Source of the DNA: an uncultured Collinsella sp.
GTDB lineage: Bacteria > Actinomycetota > Coriobacteriia > Coriobacteriales > Coriobacteriaceae
Reading direction: 5' to 3'
Length of the DNA: 9,669 nt
NCBI GenBank assembly: GCA_900544465.1
Contig: UQVT01000062.1
Coordinates: 1-9,669 of the forward strand
Part shown: positions 1 through 6,578 of the stretch, one piece after another
Layout of the letters: every line of letters starts with the position of its first letter
Numbering within the stretch: position 1 is the first letter of the stretch
The notes under the pieces: generated by a model
The model's input: only the letters and a program-made list of their open reading frames with translations
Told to the model about the DNA's origin: nothing
Database searches by the model: none
Program-made: the position numbers and the translations under genes

Positions 1-28
1 CCCTCGTGTGCTCTTCTTAAATCATGCA

Positions 29-57
29 TTGTAGCAGTCAAAGTGCGTTAAGATACT
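29..57 (+). promoter_or_regulatory. candidate guaB promoter
   Basis: TTGTAG (29-34) and GATACT (52-57) are separated by 17 bases, a sigma70-like arrangement. The match is only partial (3 of 6 and 4 of 6 consensus positions). It is the best pair I see in the short region before guaB, and it would give a leader of about 70 nt. The true promoter could instead lie upstream of the window. Confidence 0.3.
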
Positions 58-59
58 TC

Positions 60-118
60 CCCAGTATTGGGCGCCCAAGGTTGGGCTGGGTCCTACGAGG
101 CCTGCAGCCGACCGGTCG
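60..118 (+). other. inverted repeats in the guaB leader
   Basis: Between the candidate promoter and the guaB start are several small inverted repeats. TTGGG (67-71) can pair with CCCAA (74-78), and the same CCCAA can pair instead with TTGGG (81-85), so the two small hairpins exclude each other. CCCAG (60-64) can pair with CTGGG (86-90). CGACCGGTCG (109-118) is a perfect 10-bp palindrome shortly before the ribosome binding site. No U-run follows, so this is not a terminator. It could be an operator or leader structure, or chance in GC-rich DNA. Confidence 0.3.
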
Positions 119-136
119 CATGGAAAAAGGAGAAAC

Positions 137-1648
137 ATGGCTACGTTCTTTCCCGGTGAGTCCCACACGTTTTCGGAGTATCTGCTGGTCCCTGGTTACT
201 CGTCCTCGCAGTGCATCCCCAACAACGTCTCTCTCAAGACGCCGCTAACCCGCTTCAAGCGCGGTGAGAAGCCGGCAATCACCCTGAACATCCCCATGGT
301 TTCCGCCATCATGCAGTCCGTCTCGGGCGTCGACATGGGTGTCGCGCTCGCTACCGAGGGTGGCCTGTCCTTCATTTACGGTTCTCAGACCCCTGAGTCC
401 GAGGCTGCTATGGTTAAGGCCGTTAAGGATCACAAGGCTGGTTTCGTTCAGTCCGATTCCACGCTGACCCCCGACATGACCATGGAGCAGGTCATCGAGC
501 TCAAGGAGAAGACCGGCCACTCCACCATGCCGGTTACCGACGACGGCACTCCCAAGGGTAAGCTCCTGGGCATCGTCACCAGCCGTGACTATCGCCCCAG
601 TCGCGATGACCACCAGACGAAGGTCTCCGAGTTCATGACCCCGCGTGAGCAGCTCATCGTGGGCGACAAGAACATAAGCCTCAAGGTTGCCAACGACGTC
701 ATCTGGGACAACAAGCTCAACGCTCTGCCTATCGTCGACGACAACGATCACCTTATGGGCATCGTCTTCCGCAAGGATTACGACAGCCACAAGACCAACC
801 CCAACGAGCTGCTCGATAACGACAAGCGCTATATGGTCGGCGCCGGTATCAACACCCGCGACTATGCTGAGCGCGTGCCGCTGCTCATCGAGGCTGGCGC
901 CGATGTCCTGTGCATCGACTCCTCCGAGGGCTTCAGTGAGTGGCAGAAGCGCACCATCGAGTGGATTCGCGCCAACTACGGCGAGGACGTCAAGGTCGGT
1001 GCCGGTAACGTTGTCGACGCCGAGGGCTTCCGGTTCCTGGCCGACTGCGGTGCCGACTTCATCAAGGTCGGTATCGGCGGCGGTTCCATCTGCATTACCC
1101 GCGAGACCAAGGGCATCGGCCGTGGCCAGGCCACCGCGTTGATCGACGTCTGCCGCGCCCGTGACGAGTACTACGAGGAGACCGGTGTTTACGTGCCCGT
1201 GTGCTCCGACGGCGGTATCGTCTACGACTACCATATGACGCTCGCCCTTGCCATGGGTGCCGACTTTATGATGCTGGGCCGTTACTTCGCCCGCTTTGAC
1301 GAGAGCCCGACCGAGCGCGTCAACGTCAACGGTCAGTACATGAAGGAGTACTGGGGCGAGGGTTCTGCTCGTGCCCGCAACTGGCAGCGCTACGACCTGG
1401 GTGGCGCCGCGAAGCTCAGCTTCGTCGAGGGCGTCGACTCCTACGTTCCCTACGCCGGTTCCCTCAAGGACGGTGTGGGCGGTACGCTCTACAAGGTCAA
1501 GTCCACGATGTGCAACTGTGGTGCCCTCTCGATCCCCGAGCTCCAGGAAAAGGCACGCCTAACGCTTGTCAGCTCCACCTCCATCGTCGAAGGCGGCGCC
1601 CACGACGTAGTCGTCAAGGACTCCCAGCAGAGCGTTTCCTATCGATAA
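137..1648 (+). CDS. guaB: IMP dehydrogenase, Tritrichomonas-type
   Basis: Inosine-5'-monophosphate dehydrogenase, 503 aa, oxidises IMP to XMP with NAD+, the committed step of guanine nucleotide synthesis in the cytosol. It is a (beta/alpha)8 barrel with a two-CBS insert at roughly residues 100-220. The NAD-contact Asp is D261 (CIDSS). The catalytic loop reads GIGGGSICITRE with Cys319; most bacteria have GIGPGSICTTR. The flap carries the Arg418-Tyr419 pair (NWQRYD). K310 and E431 are present. From memory, every one of these numbers equals that of the 503-aa Tritrichomonas foetus enzyme, and long stretches are near-identical (CSDGGIVYDYHMTLALAMGA, MKEYWGEGS, VKSTMCNCGAL, SIVEGGAHDV). The start at 137 follows AAAGGAG (126-132) at a short spacing and leaves the barrel N-terminus intact. 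The gene stands alone, with a terminator behind it. The function is secure; the subgroup assignment rests on recall. Confidence 0.97.
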   Translation: MATFFPGESHTFSEYLLVPGYSSSQCIPNNVSLKTPLTRFKRGEKPAITLNIPMVSAIMQSVSGVDMGVALATEGGLSFIYGSQTPESEAAMVKAVKDHKAGFVQSDSTLTPDMTMEQVIELKEKTGHSTMPVTDDGTPKGKLLGIVTSRDYRPSRDDHQTKVSEFMTPREQLIVGDKNISLKVANDVIWDNKLNALPIVDDNDHLMGIVFRKDYDSHKTNPNELLDNDKRYMVGAGINTRDYAERVPLLIEAGADVLCIDSSEGFSEWQKRTIEWIRANYGEDVKVGAGNVVDAEGFRFLADCGADFIKVGIGGGSICITRETKGIGRGQATALIDVCRARDEYYEETGVYVPVCSDGGIVYDYHMTLALAMGADFMMLGRYFARFDESPTERVNVNGQYMKEYWGEGSARARNWQRYDLGGAAKLSFVEGVDSYVPYAGSLKDGVGGTLYKVKSTMCNCGALSIPELQEKARLTLVSSTSIVEGGAHDVVVKDSQQSVSYR

Positions 1649-1697
1649 GGTAAGAGCTGCATATCAAAGGTTGAGCATCAACCACGTTATTTAGATA

Positions 1698-1741
1698 AAG
1701 CGAGATGCCTGCAAGTCGCAGGCATCTCGCTTGTCGTATTT
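1698..1741 (+). terminator. intrinsic terminator after guaB
   Basis: A perfect 15-bp stem (1698-1712 with 1718-1732, core GCGAGATGCCTGC) with a 5-nt loop is followed by a modestly T-rich tail (TTGTCGTATTT). The tail is interrupted by G and C, so efficiency may be moderate. A smaller hairpin (GGTTGA 1669-1674 with TCAACC 1678-1683) lies just upstream. This ends the guaB unit. Confidence 0.8.
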
Positions 1742-1749
1742 GCTATTAT
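1741..1749 (+). promoter_or_regulatory. candidate extended -10 promoter of leuS
   Basis: TGCTATTAT is an extended -10 element (TGn then TATTAT, 5 of 6 consensus positions). No good -35 is visible, because that place is taken by the guaB terminator stem, as is tolerated for extended -10 promoters. Initiation would fall near 1756, just before the long hairpin, so the hairpin would form most of the leuS 5' UTR. Confidence 0.4.
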
Positions 1750-1762
1750 CAGTCGAGTCAAC

Positions 1763-1893
1763 CTTAGGGTCGGGCGGCTTAGCTTTGTTCGCTACAAGTT
1801 CCGCACGCAAAGAAGAGCACTAAATGTGCTCTTCGTCTTGCGCAGGACTGTCCGCAGTAGCGAATAAAGCTAAGCCGACCGACCCCAGCTAAG
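1763..1893 (+). promoter_or_regulatory. long hairpin leader upstream of leuS
   Basis: A near-continuous inverted repeat. The outer stem pairs 1767-1795 with 1857-1885: 29 positions with 27 Watson-Crick pairs, one G-U (1787/1865) and one G-A mismatch (1774/1878). CTTA (1763-1766) can also pair with TAAG (1890-1893) across a 4-nt bulge. Inward, AGTTCC (1797-1802) faces GGACT (1845-1849), CGCAA (1806-1810) pairs TTGCG (1838-1842), and the tip is GAAGAGCAC (1812-1820) with GTGCTCTTC (1826-1834) around a TAAAT loop. The structure ends just before the leuS ribosome binding site AAAGGAG (1897-1903). The tip strand GCTCTT (1828-1833) could alternatively pair with AGGAGC (1899-1904), covering that site. 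No T-box core or run of Leu codons is present. It may be a cis-regulatory RNA or a palindromic intergenic repeat; the sequence alone does not decide. Confidence 0.7.
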
Positions 1894-1908
1894 ATTAAAG
1901 GAGCTGAT

Positions 1909-4485
1909 ATGTGCGATTGCACAGATCATAAGGACGAGATCCCTGCCTACGACGCGCAGGCCATTGAGTCCAAGTGGATGAAGGCCTGGGAGGACTCCAA
2001 CCTCTTTGCCGTCGACACCGACGACAGCAAGCCCAAGAAGTACGTGCTCGAGATGTTCCCGTATCCGTCGGGCGACCTGCACATGGGCCACGCGCGCAAC
2101 TACACTATCGGCGATGCCATGGCCCGTCAGGCCCGCATGCGCGGCTACGACGTGCTGCACCCCATCGGATTTGACGCCTTTGGCCTGCCTGCCGAGAATG
2201 CCGCCATCAAGCACAACACGCAGGCTGCCGCCTGGACGTATAAGAACATGGACCAGGCACTCGCCACGATGAAGCGCATGGGCTTCTCCTACGATCTGGA
2301 TCGCATGGTCAAGACCTGCAGCCCCGACTACTACCGCTGGGGCCAGTGGATCTTTGAGAAGATGTGGGAAAAGGGCCTGGTCTACCGTAAGAAGAACCCG
2401 GTTAACTGGTGCCCCACCTGCAAGACCGTTCTGGCCAACGAGCAGGTTACCGAGGGCAAGTGCTGGCGCTGCGGCACCGAGCCCGAGAAGCGCGACCTGG
2501 AGCAGTGGTACTACAAGATTACCGAGTACTCTCAGGAGCTGCTCGACGACCTGGAGAAGCTCCCCGGCTGGCCCGAGCGCGTCAAGCAGATGCAGGCCAA
2601 CTGGATCGGTCGCTCCGAGGGCGCCGAGGTCGACTTTACCCTGTGCGACAAGGACGGCGAGCCCATCGAGGGCGACGAGGGTAAGATCACCGTCTTCACC
2701 ACGCGTGCCGATACCCTTTTTGGCGTCTCCTTCTTTGTCCTGGCTCCCGAGTACGCCGGCTTGCACGAGCTCGTCGAGGGCACGGAGTACGAGGAGGCCG
2801 TGACCAAGATCGTCGAGGACTCCAAGCATATCTCTGCCGTCGAGCGTGCCCAGGGCACCCTCGAGAAGCACGGTGCCTTCACGGGCCGCTATGTGGTAAA
2901 CCCCGTCAACGGCGAGAAGGTCCCTGTGTGGGTTGCCGACTACGTCGTGGCCGACTACGGCACCGGCGCCGTCATGGCCGTTCCCTGTGGCGACCAGCGC
3001 GACTTTGAGTTTGCCCGCAAGTACGACCTGCCGATCGTGCCGATCATCCTGGACGATGACGATCGCGCTGCCGTCGAGGCCAGCGGCGAGACCATCGATA
3101 CCTTCCATGCCGAGACCGTCGACTGGGATTGCGCCCACGCTGCCGAGGGCACGCTGGTCCAGTCCGGCAAGTACACCGGCATGCGCGGCGGTAAGCACTC
3201 CGAGGGCGAGGCTGCGATCGTGGCCGACCTCGAGGCCATGGGCTGCGGCCGTCGCAAGGTCGAGTTCCGCCTGCGCGACTGGCTCATTAGCCGCCAGCGC
3301 TATTGGGGCAACCCCATCCCGGCCATCCACTGTGAGCACTGCGGCATTGTGCCCGTGCCCGAGGATCAGCTGCCGGTGACGCTGCCCGAGAACCTGGACC
3401 TGGGCGCCGGCGAGACTCTCGCCGAGTGCAAGGAGTTCTACGAGACCACCTGCCCGGTCTGCGGTCGCCCGGCCAAGCGCGAGACCGATACCATGGACAC
3501 CTTCACCTGCTCCAGCTGGTATTACCTGCGCTATACCGATCCGCACAACACCGAGCTGCCCTTCTCCCGTGAGACCGCCGACCGTTGGATGCCCGTCGAT
3601 AACTACATCGGCGGCATCGAGCACGCTATTCTGCACCTGCTCTACAGCCGCTTCTTTACCAAGGCACTGCGCGACCTGGGCCTGCTGAGCGTGGACGAGC
3701 CCTTCACCAACCTGCTGTGCCAGGGCATGGTCAAGGACGAGAACGGCGACACCATGTCCAAGTCCAAGGGCAATGTCGTGCCCCCGAGCTCGGTCATCGA
3801 GCCCTACGGTGCCGACACCATGCGTTTGGCGATCCTGTTTATCGCCCCGCCCGAGAAGGACTTCGACTGGGATCCCAAGGCCGTTGAGGGCGCCAACCGC
3901 TTCATCAAGCGCGCCTGGCGTATCGTTTGGCAGCTCGTCCAGTCCGGCGACGCCAACGTGGCCTTCGACAAGTCCGCGCTCGACGAGGTTGCGATGAAGC
4001 TCTATCGCGAGCGTCACCGCACCATCGCCAAGTGCACCGAGGACTTTGACCGCGGCCAGTTCAACACCGCGATCTCGGCCGTCATGGAGCTCGTCAACGC
4101 GGCGAGCGCCTACCTCAACGCCACCGAGGGTACCGCGCGCGACAAGGCGCTGTGCTATGGCGTGGCTAAGGATATCGTGAGCGTCCTGGCGCCCATCTGC
4201 CCGTTCTGGGCCGACGAGCTGTGGCACGAGGCCCTCGGCTGCGAGGGCAACGCCTACACCGCCGCCTGGCCCGAGTTCGACCTGGCCGAGTCCGTTGAGG
4301 ACACGGTGCAGATCGTGGTCCAGGTGCTCGGTAAGGTCCGCGGTCGTGTCGACGTTGCCCGCGATGCCTCTAATGAGGATATGCAGGCTGCCGCCGAGGC
4401 CGCCGTCGCCAAGTGGCTTGAGGGCAAGACGGTCGTCAAGGCCATCTGCGTGCCTGGCAAGCTGGTCAACCTGGTGGTCAAGTAA
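1909..4485 (+). CDS. leuS: leucyl-tRNA synthetase
   Basis: Class I aminoacyl-tRNA synthetase, 858 aa (E. coli 860), charges tRNA-Leu with leucine in the cytosol. In order: Rossmann catalytic core with the HIGH-type motif HMGH (58-61); a zinc ribbon with C168-x2-C171 and C185-x2-C188; the CP1 editing domain, with threonine-rich TTRADTLFG and the GTGAVMAVP motif followed by CGDQRD (360-365); a second Cys pair set (C475/C478, C515/C518); the KMSKS-type loop, here TMSKS (615-619); the anticodon-binding helical domain; and the typical bacterial C-terminal domain ending PGKLVNLVV. Both editing aspartates (D362, D365, equivalent to E. coli D342/D345) are kept, so hydrolytic proofreading is expected. 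The start follows AAAGGAG (1897-1903) with 5 nt spacing. The gene is a single unit between its hairpin leader and a strong terminator. Two motif deviations (Thr for the first Lys of KMSKS; Gly before D362 where His is common) look like lineage variants. Confidence 0.98.
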   Translation: MCDCTDHKDEIPAYDAQAIESKWMKAWEDSNLFAVDTDDSKPKKYVLEMFPYPSGDLHMGHARNYTIGDAMARQARMRGYDVLHPIGFDAFGLPAENAAIKHNTQAAAWTYKNMDQALATMKRMGFSYDLDRMVKTCSPDYYRWGQWIFEKMWEKGLVYRKKNPVNWCPTCKTVLANEQVTEGKCWRCGTEPEKRDLEQWYYKITEYSQELLDDLEKLPGWPERVKQMQANWIGRSEGAEVDFTLCDKDGEPIEGDEGKITVFTTRADTLFGVSFFVLAPEYAGLHELVEGTEYEEAVTKIVEDSKHISAVERAQGTLEKHGAFTGRYVVNPVNGEKVPVWVADYVVADYGTGAVMAVPCGDQRDFEFARKYDLPIVPIILDDDDRAAVEASGETIDTFHAETVDWDCAHAAEGTLVQSGKYTGMRGGKHSEGEAAIVADLEAMGCGRRKVEFRLRDWLISRQRYWGNPIPAIHCEHCGIVPVPEDQLPVTLPENLDLGAGETLAECKEFYETTCPVCGRPAKRETDTMDTFTCSSWYYLRYTDPHNTELPFSRETADRWMPVDNYIGGIEHAILHLLYSRFFTKALRDLGLLSVDEPFTNLLCQGMVKDENGDTMSKSKGNVVPPSSVIEPYGADTMRLAILFIAPPEKDFDWDPKAVEGANRFIKRAWRIVWQLVQSGDANVAFDKSALDEVAMKLYRERHRTIAKCTEDFDRGQFNTAISAVMELVNAASAYLNATEGTARDKALCYGVAKDIVSVLAPICPFWADELWHEALGCEGNAYTAAWPEFDLAESVEDTVQIVVQVLGKVRGRVDVARDASNEDMQAAAEAAVAKWLEGKTVVKAICVPGKLVNLVVK

Positions 4486-4510
4486 GCATTGCGCGCTTAA
4501 CTGACGCATA

Positions 4511-4549
4511 AAAGACGAGGGGCGATCCGGTTGGGTCGTCCCTCGTTTT
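4511..4549 (+). terminator. intrinsic terminator after leuS
   Basis: ACGAGGGGCGATCC (4515-4528) pairs with GGGTCGTCCCTCGT (4533-4546) through 14 positions including two G-U pairs, with a GGTT loop and a TTTT tail. An AAA run precedes the stem, so it may also work on the opposite strand. It starts about 30 nt after the leuS stop. Confidence 0.88.
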
Positions 4550-4636
4550 GCATGTATCTGCCTAGTTGCCTTCGGCCAATTGTCCTATTCTTATGGAGAA
4601 GCTGTGCGCACGCTGACCTGCAGGTTCGTACTGTGC

Positions 4637-4665
4637 TTGCACGTTTCCGCAGCTATTGGTATAGT
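4637..4665 (+). promoter_or_regulatory. promoter of the rimP-nusA-infB operon
   Basis: TTGCAC (4637-4642), a 17-nt spacer and TATAGT (4660-4665, 5 of 6 consensus) preceded by TGG make an extended -10 promoter. Transcription would start near 4672, about 70 nt before rimP. It is the best candidate in the 4550-4690 spacer, where I see no gene, tRNA or other feature. Confidence 0.55.
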
Positions 4666-4690
4666 TTGCTTGCAAATGAAGTTGTAATTG

Positions 4691-4723
4691 AAAGAAGTGG
4701 GGTTTCGGCCCCGCTTCTTTTTT
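4691..4723 (+). terminator. terminator/attenuator before rimP
   Basis: AAAGAAGTGGGG (4691-4702) pairs with CCCCGCTTCTTT (4709-4720), with one T-G wobble, around TTTCGG. The T-run 4718-4723 completes a textbook intrinsic terminator. It lies downstream of the promoter candidate and only about 20 nt before the rimP start, so operon transcripts must read through it. No competing antiterminator strand is visible in the short leader, which points to control by a protein such as NusA rather than by alternative folding. It might instead stop read-through from leuS if the true promoter lies elsewhere. Confidence 0.85.
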
Positions 4724-4743
4724 GTATGGATGGAGGTGCCGCA

Positions 4744-5235
4744 ATGGTCAAGACCAAGACCGAGCAGGCGATCATCGACGCGCTCGAGGCTGTCGCTCCC
4801 CAGCACGATATCGACATCGTCGACGTCGAGCTCGTGGGTGCCACCAAGGCCCCCTGCGTGCGCGTGCGTATCGAGGGTGCCGAGGGTCAGAGTCTTTCGC
4901 TCAACGACGTCACGGCCAACACCAAGTGGGTCGGCGATGTGATTGAGGAGCTCGACCCCATCTCTTCGAGCTATACGCTCGAGGTGTCGAGCCCGGGTAT
5001 GGCGCGCCCGATGCGCCGCCCGTGCGACTTTGCCCGCTTTGTGGGCGAGAACTGTGAGCTCACCTCCACCGCCACCGAGGGCCGTCGCAAGTACGCCGGC
5101 AAGATTGCCGCCGCCACCGAGACGAACGTGACCCTCGAGCTCGAGGGCGGCGAGTCCGTCACCCTCGATTTCTCTGATGTTAAAAAGTGCAAGTTGAAGC
5201 CCACCTACGACTTCAAGCCCGTGAAGGAAGGATAG
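4744..5235 (+). CDS. rimP: ribosome maturation factor RimP
   Basis: 163-aa RimP (YlxS/YhbC family), needed for maturation of the 30S subunit. The N-terminal alpha/beta domain (about residues 1-80) includes IDIVDVELVGATKAPCVRVRIEG and the hallmark LEVSSPGMARPM segment. A C-terminal SH3-like beta domain (about 85-160) includes ELEGGESVTLDFSDVKKCKLKP. The ATG at 4744 follows GGAGGTG (4732-4738). An in-frame ATG at 4726 would add six residues but sits directly after the terminator T-run with no ribosome binding site, and an open frame reaching back to 4531 crosses the terminator, so both were rejected. It is the first gene of the operon; nusA starts 4 nt after its stop, implying coupled translation. 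Confidence 0.95.
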   Translation: MVKTKTEQAIIDALEAVAPQHDIDIVDVELVGATKAPCVRVRIEGAEGQSLSLNDVTANTKWVGDVIEELDPISSSYTLEVSSPGMARPMRRPCDFARFVGENCELTSTATEGRRKYAGKIAAATETNVTLELEGGESVTLDFSDVKKCKLKPTYDFKPVKEG

Positions 5236-5239
5236 TAAG

Positions 5240-6487
5240 ATGGCAGCATCCGACATGATGTCCGCCCTGATGGAGCTTTGCCAGGAGAAGCACATCGACC
5301 AGCTCTACCTGATTGACCGCCTGGAGCAGTCGCTTGCCAAGAGCTATGCCGAGATCCTGCATCTTGAGTGGGGCGCCAAGGTGACCATCGACCGCACCAC
5401 CGGCAAGATCTACGTCTACCGTCTGGAGCCGATTGACGATTCCATGGACGAGGAGGGCAACTTCACCGAGTTCGAGGAGATTGACGTCACCCCCAAGAAC
5501 ACGAGCCGCATCGCCGCCCAGCACGCCAAGGCCGAGATCAACGCCATCGTGCGCAACTCCGCCCGCGAGCAGATCTACGAGGAGTTCTCCGGCCGCATCG
5601 GTGACCTCATCAGCGGTACCGTGCTGCAGTCCACGCCCGACTTTACGATCGTCAAGATCCGCGAGGGCGTCGAGGCCGAGCTGCCACACTTCGATCAGCG
5701 TCGTTACGAGAACGAGCGCAACGAGCGTCCGATGGGCGAGCGCTACCTGCATAACCAGCACATCAAGGCCGTGATCATCGACGTTCGCGACCCTAACTCC
5801 AACCTGCAGCCGGTTCGCGGCGAGCACAGCCGTCCGCCGATTGTCATCTCCCGTACCCACCCCGAGCTCATGCGTCGTCTGTTTGAGCAGGAGGTGCCCG
5901 AGATCTATGAGGGCACCGTCCAGATCAAGTCGATCGCCCGCGAGCCCGGCCAGCGCTCCAAGGTCGCCGTCCACTCGCTCGACGACCGTCTGGATCCCGT
6001 GGGCGCCTGCGTCGGCCCCAAGGGCAGCCGTGTTCGCGCTGTCGTGGGCGAGCTCCGTGGCGAGCGCGTCGACGTCATCCTGTGGGATGCCGATCCTGCC
6101 GTCTACGTTGCCAACGCCCTTTCGCCCGCTAAGGTCACCCGCGTCCTCATCGACGAGGAGAAGGCCTACGCCGGCGTCATCGTGCCCGACGACCAGTTGT
6201 CCCTCGCCATCGGCAAGGAGGGCCAGAACGCCCGCCTCGCCGCGCGCCTGACCGGCTGGCACATCGACATCAAGTCCGAGACCCTTGCCGCCGACATCCT
6301 CAAGAACGTTCCCGTTCACGAGGAGCCCGCCGCCGACCTGATCGGTGACGAGGAGGACGAGGACGTCCGCCGCTGCGAGTACGTGTCCGAGGACGGCATC
6401 CAGTGCCGCAACCAGGCTCGTCCCGGCTCCCGTTTCTGCGGTGTCCATGACACCGACGCCTTCGATGATGCGGAGGACCTGATCTAG
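5240..6487 (+). CDS. nusA: transcription factor NusA with C-terminal zinc-finger-like tail
   Basis: NusA binds RNA polymerase and nascent RNA and modulates pausing, termination and antitermination. In order: an N-terminal RNAP-binding domain (about 1-120), S1 (about 125-205, GDLISGTVLQSTPDFTIV), KH1 with GPKGSRVRAVVGELRGE and KH2 with VPDDQLSLAIGKEGQNARL. The core ends near residue 350, the usual end of actinobacterial NusA. The 415-aa protein then continues with an acidic linker (GDEEDED) and a Cys/His cluster C379-x9-C389-x10-C400-x2-H403 containing PGSRFC. This matches the spacing of a small zinc-finger type I recall from other bacterial proteins (C-x9-C-x10-C-x2-H, with GxxC and PGSxYC). 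No E. coli-like acidic repeats are present. AAGGAAGGA inside the end of rimP serves as ribosome binding site. The finger's function is unknown; nucleic-acid binding is an inference. Confidence 0.95.
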   Translation: MAASDMMSALMELCQEKHIDQLYLIDRLEQSLAKSYAEILHLEWGAKVTIDRTTGKIYVYRLEPIDDSMDEEGNFTEFEEIDVTPKNTSRIAAQHAKAEINAIVRNSAREQIYEEFSGRIGDLISGTVLQSTPDFTIVKIREGVEAELPHFDQRRYENERNERPMGERYLHNQHIKAVIIDVRDPNSNLQPVRGEHSRPPIVISRTHPELMRRLFEQEVPEIYEGTVQIKSIAREPGQRSKVAVHSLDDRLDPVGACVGPKGSRVRAVVGELRGERVDVILWDADPAVYVANALSPAKVTRVLIDEEKAYAGVIVPDDQLSLAIGKEGQNARLAARLTGWHIDIKSETLAADILKNVPVHEEPAADLIGDEEDEDVRRCEYVSEDGIQCRNQARPGSRFCGVHDTDAFDDAEDLI

Positions 6488-6495
6488 CGCGCGGT

Positions 6496-6557
6496 CGCGC
6501 CGGGCGGGTCCCGGCGCGTCTCCCACGCTCGTTCAGTCTCTAGGCACCCAAGGTGCC
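6496..6557 (+). other. two hairpins in the nusA-infB spacer
   Basis: The 91-nt gap between nusA and infB holds a perfect 9-bp GC-only stem, CGCGCCGGG (6496-6504) with CCCGGCGCG (6510-6518). A second hairpin, GGCACC (6543-6548) with GGTGCC (6552-6557), has a 3-nt loop. Neither has a U-tract, so they should not terminate; they could be pausing, RNA-processing or mRNA-stability elements. The infB ribosome binding site (AGGTGA 6567-6572) follows unpaired. Confidence 0.55.
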
Positions 6558-6578
6558 AGAAAGGGTAGGTGAAGTCAT

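Noticed and set aside
6..16. 10-mer TGTGCTCTTC shared by the window start and the leuS hairpin tip (1825-1834)
   Set aside because: Too short to show a shared repeat; the first copy is probably the 3' arm of a cut-off upstream hairpin or terminator, which cannot be checked here.
1824..1892. Leucine leader peptide (22 codons from ATG 1824)
   Set aside because: It has only one Leu codon, no clear ribosome binding site, and simply runs through the hairpin 3' arm.
1763..1893. T-box riboswitch controlling leuS
   Set aside because: No AGGGUGGNACCGCG-like T-box sequence and no stem I architecture; the element is one long hairpin.
1870..4509. 879-aa open frame on the minus strand opposite leuS
   Set aside because: It mirrors leuS codons in GC-rich DNA, has a low-complexity composition (Leu/Gly/Val/Asp/His) and no recognisable domain.
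4560..4640. tRNA gene before rimP, as metY is in E. coli
   Set aside because: A GGTTCG-like stretch is present but no acceptor stem or cloverleaf can be formed.
4531..4743. N-terminal extension of RimP
   Set aside because: The open frame passes through the leuS and rimP terminators and encodes nothing RimP-like; the ribosome binding site supports 4744.
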